Shown: positions 17,094 to 19,225 of the stretch, piece after piece
Layout: every line of letters begins with the position of its first letter
Position numbering within the stretch: position 1 is the first letter of the stretch
Assembly (NCBI GenBank): GCA_900552125.1
Contig: URYK01000052.1
Span: 1-19,225 of the forward strand
DNA length: 19,225 bases
From: an uncultured Solobacterium sp.
GTDB taxonomy: Bacteria; Bacillota_I; Bacilli_A; Erysipelotrichales; Erysipelotrichaceae
Reading direction: 5' to 3'
Made by a program: the position numbers and the translations under genes
The notes under the pieces: generated by a model
Told to the model about the DNA's origin: nothing
Seen by the model: only the letters and a program-made list of their open reading frames with translations
The model's database searches: none

Positions 17094-17137
17094 AAAAAGC
17101 TCCGAAAGCCCTATTTATAGGATTTGGAGCCTTTTTT
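17094..17137. terminator. Bidirectional terminator inside the IS left end
   Basis: aaaaagctcc (17094-17103) pairs with ggagcctttttt (from 17126) with one bulged base; cctatttatagg lies between. Rightward reading ends in six T (17132-17137). Leftward reading ends in five T after the stem. It would end the transposase transcript and also block read-through entering the element from the host side. Confidence 0.7.
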
Positions 17138-17168
17138 GTTGAGAATAAAATGTTGCATGTGTTTTTCA

Positions 17169-19001
17169 TTATTTAGAAATTTTTTTAAATTTTTTGTTAA
17201 GTTCATTTATTGATAGGTATTTGTTTGAAATATCTAACTGATATACATCTTCAATTGCCTTGAGAACCTTCGAGTCTGTATATAGTGGCTTGCATATTAT
17301 TTCATTGATTGGATCGACATTTAGGTTCCTGATTGTTTCTATTATCTGACATGTCGTAAAGTGTGTGCCATTCCTGTTCAGCTTTACCTCCAGCAGGCGA
17401 TAAATCAGCAGTGCTGTATAACATATCAGAAAATGACCTATGATATGTTCTCTTTTATAATGATACAACGGTCTTCCTCCCAGATTGGTCTTCATGATCC
17501 TAAAACAGTCTTCTATTTTATATCTCTTTGAACTTATATTGATTATATCTTTTGCTGGATCATCAAGATTTGTTGCGATTGCATAATATCCGTCATATTT
17601 TTCTTCTTCCAGAATGACTTCTTCATCAATCTTGAACGTATCTTTGCTGTTTCCTACTTTTTTGATGAATCTTGTGACATCATTTGGTCCTTTTCTCAAT
17701 GTGGTGACCGTATTCGTGGATACCAGATGGCGTGCTCTTTCAATCTGCCCGTTTCTGATATATCTCTGATATTCCATCATCTTTCTGGAAAAAGTGACGA
17801 TGATATGCTGCTTGAGCGTAGCCTTGGATTTTACTCTTCTGATTTTTCCGTTTTTTAGGACCTTATCCTCCAGTAGACCTACATCCAAAAGAGTATTTGC
17901 TTCGATGACCTTATAGGCTTTGTCATTATATAGAGAAAGATTTGACTTATCCTTTCTGTCAAAAGTCTTGAGCTTTTCTATAGAAATCTTGGAATCGTCA
18001 GACAGTAATTGATAATCGCAGTCATTGAAAACAGCTTCCTTCAATGGCGTGCTTAATTTTTTTATGGACTGAGTAACGATGAATGCGCGATCTCTGAATG
18101 AATTAAATTCTCTGATGCTATAGGAAGCTAATCCTGCATCCGCACAATAGATCAGTCTTTTATCCTTAAGCTGATCAATGAGCTTTGTTTCAAGAGGGAC
18201 GGCGCATTTTGTTTCATGATCATTTCCAGAGGAAATGGACATAGTCAATGGGATACCGTCCATATCCATGAAAAGTCCCATCTGAATAATAGGGTTTGGT
18301 CTATGTTCCTTGCTGACGCCATACTTTCTGAGTCCTTTGATGAGTTCACCAGTAACTTCATCAATATAATCATCATCTTCCTGTTCGATCTCATTGTAGT
18401 AGTTGGTGCAGTCGAAGTAGCACACGGAAGTATTGCGTTCTATGACATTGTTGCTTCCTTCATATAGCTTTTCCAGATAATCATCATAATTATCATGCAG
18501 GACGTCAAGAAATCTCTCAATATGCTGATAGTCAAAAGAAGGCTTTTCAAAATAATGGTCCTTATTCTGAAACATTTTTAATTTTGATGAAGGATCAAGT
18601 ATCCTTGCGAATGTCAAAAATCTATTGACCTCATTAAAATCATAGGATGCCTTGCTTTGCCTGTTAAGGGTACGGAAATAAGAAGGAAGGCCAAGATCAT
18701 GGTAGATTTTCTGAAAAACAAGATAACCGATGTTCAGAACGGTAGATTGTGATATGAGATCATCTGAACTGTCGAGCTTTTCAGTCAGATTGATGAGAAG
18801 TTCGATTTTAGGGGCACCTTCATCATTTAAGCGCCGTATATAATCCTTTGCATAGGCAAGCGGATCCTCATGCTCTTTTAATAAATCAGAATGCTTTCCA
18901 ATTTTGCCGATATTTTTAGAGGTGACCTTTTTACCGTTTCTGATTCCGATTTGAATATAATAGGTAGGATCCTTTAGCCTTTTATCATAATAGAGCTTCA
19001 T
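17169..19001 (-). CDS. IS1634-family DDE transposase
   Basis: This 610-residue protein is a DDE transposase of the IS1634 group. The N-terminal KLYYDKRLKDPTYYIQIG and KNIGKIGK segment is typical of the group. The catalytic residues are probably D197 in YFDCTNYY, D288 in YCADAGLASYS and E497 in RYKIEDCFRIMKTN, the Y-(2)-R-(3)-E-like block of the IS4 superfamily (here YKIEDCFRIMK). A C-terminal hydrophobic stretch (HFLICYTALLIYRLLEV) is usual too. The reading frame is complete with no frameshift. The ATG at 19001 is preferred because GAGG lies 8 nt upstream; an upstream in-frame ATG at 19037 lies beyond that site. It is longer than the original mycoplasma IS1634 transposase as I remember it. 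Confidence 0.9.
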   Translation of the reverse strand: MKLYYDKRLKDPTYYIQIGIRNGKKVTSKNIGKIGKHSDLLKEHEDPLAYAKDYIRRLNDEGAPKIELLINLTEKLDSSDDLISQSTVLNIGYLVFQKIYHDLGLPSYFRTLNRQSKASYDFNEVNRFLTFARILDPSSKLKMFQNKDHYFEKPSFDYQHIERFLDVLHDNYDDYLEKLYEGSNNVIERNTSVCYFDCTNYYNEIEQEDDDYIDEVTGELIKGLRKYGVSKEHRPNPIIQMGLFMDMDGIPLTMSISSGNDHETKCAVPLETKLIDQLKDKRLIYCADAGLASYSIREFNSFRDRAFIVTQSIKKLSTPLKEAVFNDCDYQLLSDDSKISIEKLKTFDRKDKSNLSLYNDKAYKVIEANTLLDVGLLEDKVLKNGKIRRVKSKATLKQHIIVTFSRKMMEYQRYIRNGQIERARHLVSTNTVTTLRKGPNDVTRFIKKVGNSKDTFKIDEEVILEEEKYDGYYAIATNLDDPAKDIINISSKRYKIEDCFRIMKTNLGGRPLYHYKREHIIGHFLICYTALLIYRLLEVKLNRNGTHFTTCQIIETIRNLNVDPINEIICKPLYTDSKVLKAIEDVYQLDISNKYLSINELNKKFKKISK

Positions 19002-19155
19002 ATACTGTACCTCATTTCTACTATAATAATAACACAAAAAAGTAAAACATACAACACATGCAACAAAAATAAAAAAATATTTGACAAAGAAAAAAAGCAG
19101 AAAACCCGATAAAATAAGTGTTTCTACGATTTTAAATTTATATTTTTTAGTTAGA

Positions 19156-19166
19156 AAGTGTTTAAG
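19156..19166 (-). repeat. Right terminal inverted repeat of the IS
   Basis: aagtgtttaag pairs as an inverted repeat with 17073-17083. Four further bases (tccc) separate it from the flanking direct repeat that starts at 19171. Confidence 0.65.
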
Positions 19167-19170
19167 TCCC

Positions 19171-19225
19171 GAATCTAATGAAATAATAAGATGTATGAAG
19201 GAGATTAAAACTTTAATTGAAAAGT
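19171..19225 (+). repeat. Right copy of the direct repeat flanking the IS element
   Basis: Identical over all 55 visible bases to 16970-17024; it is cut off by the end of the window, so its true length is unknown. It marks the right boundary of the inserted element. Confidence 0.9.

Larger units (their letters stand above)
17071..19170 (-). mobile_element. IS1634-family (IS4 superfamily) insertion sequence
   Basis: About 2.1 kb containing one transposase gene on the minus strand, an 11-bp terminal inverted repeat (cttaaacactt at 17073-17083 and aagtgtttaag at 19156-19166), and flanking direct repeats of at least 55 bp. The right edge at 19170 is set by the start of the right direct repeat. 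The left edge is approximate (17068-17073), because the outermost bases of the two ends do not match. A bidirectional terminator lies inside the left end. All parts look intact, so the element may be active or recently inserted. Confidence 0.82.

Noticed and set aside
19081..19115. TTGACA (19081-19086) and TAAAAT (19110-19115) near the IS right end, as an outward promoter
   Set aside because: The spacer is 23 bp, too long for a sigmaA promoter; no TGn motif helps.
16970..19225. Reading the flanking 55-bp repeats as CRISPR or phage attachment sites
   Set aside because: There are only two copies 2.2 kb apart, enclosing a complete DDE transposase with terminal inverted repeats and no integrase, spacers or cas genes.

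Overview
The window is low-GC Bacillota DNA, most likely from the Erysipelotrichia or a close relative. Several things suggest this. The gene order is rplK-rplA-rplJ-rplL-methyltransferase-rpoB-rpoC. Promoters are the sigmaA type (TTGACA/TATAAT, several with an extended -10), Shine-Dalgarno sites are strong (AGGAGG), and UGA is a stop codon while TGG encodes Trp. Ribosomal protein L11 and RpoB carry features otherwise associated with Mollicutes: a shortened proline-rich L11 segment, and an enlarged RpoB with Asn at the rifamycin-critical His526 position. The species cannot be named from the sequence alone.

Layout. Positions 1-4967 hold accessory or housekeeping genes. They are an iron-dependent alcohol dehydrogenase with a probable CcpA (cre) site on its promoter, an unrecognised three-helix membrane protein with a large extracytoplasmic domain, a PPP-family metallophosphatase, and, on the minus strand, a membrane-anchored alpha/beta hydrolase. 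Terminator hairpins separate these units. Positions 4968-16496 form the ribosomal protein and RNA polymerase cluster. rplK-rplA has its own promoter and a probable L1-binding leader. rplJ-rplL has a textbook promoter, an L10 leader and an attenuator. A 16S rRNA methyltransferase-like gene (ybxB/rsmC type) follows, preceded by one terminator hairpin and with a second inside its 5' coding region. rpoB-rpoC has its own promoter overlapping the methyltransferase stop. Positions 16501-16674 hold the rpoC terminator and a tRNA-Ser(CGA) gene with its own promoter. The rest is AT-rich non-coding DNA interrupted by an IS1634-type insertion sequence (about 17071-19170), flanked by direct repeats of at least 55 bp.

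How the parts work together. The cluster sets the supply of the ribosomal stalk proteins (L11, L1, L10, L7/L12) and the catalytic RNA polymerase subunits. The leader structures provide ribosomal-protein feedback, and the internal terminators with separate promoters allow ribosomal protein output to exceed RNA polymerase output. I did not find a wholly new multi-gene system. The most notable observations are the predicted intrinsic rifamycin insensitivity and large insertions of RpoB, the shortened L11 antibiotic-binding segment, the terminator-like hairpin inside the methyltransferase gene, and the long target duplication around the IS element.
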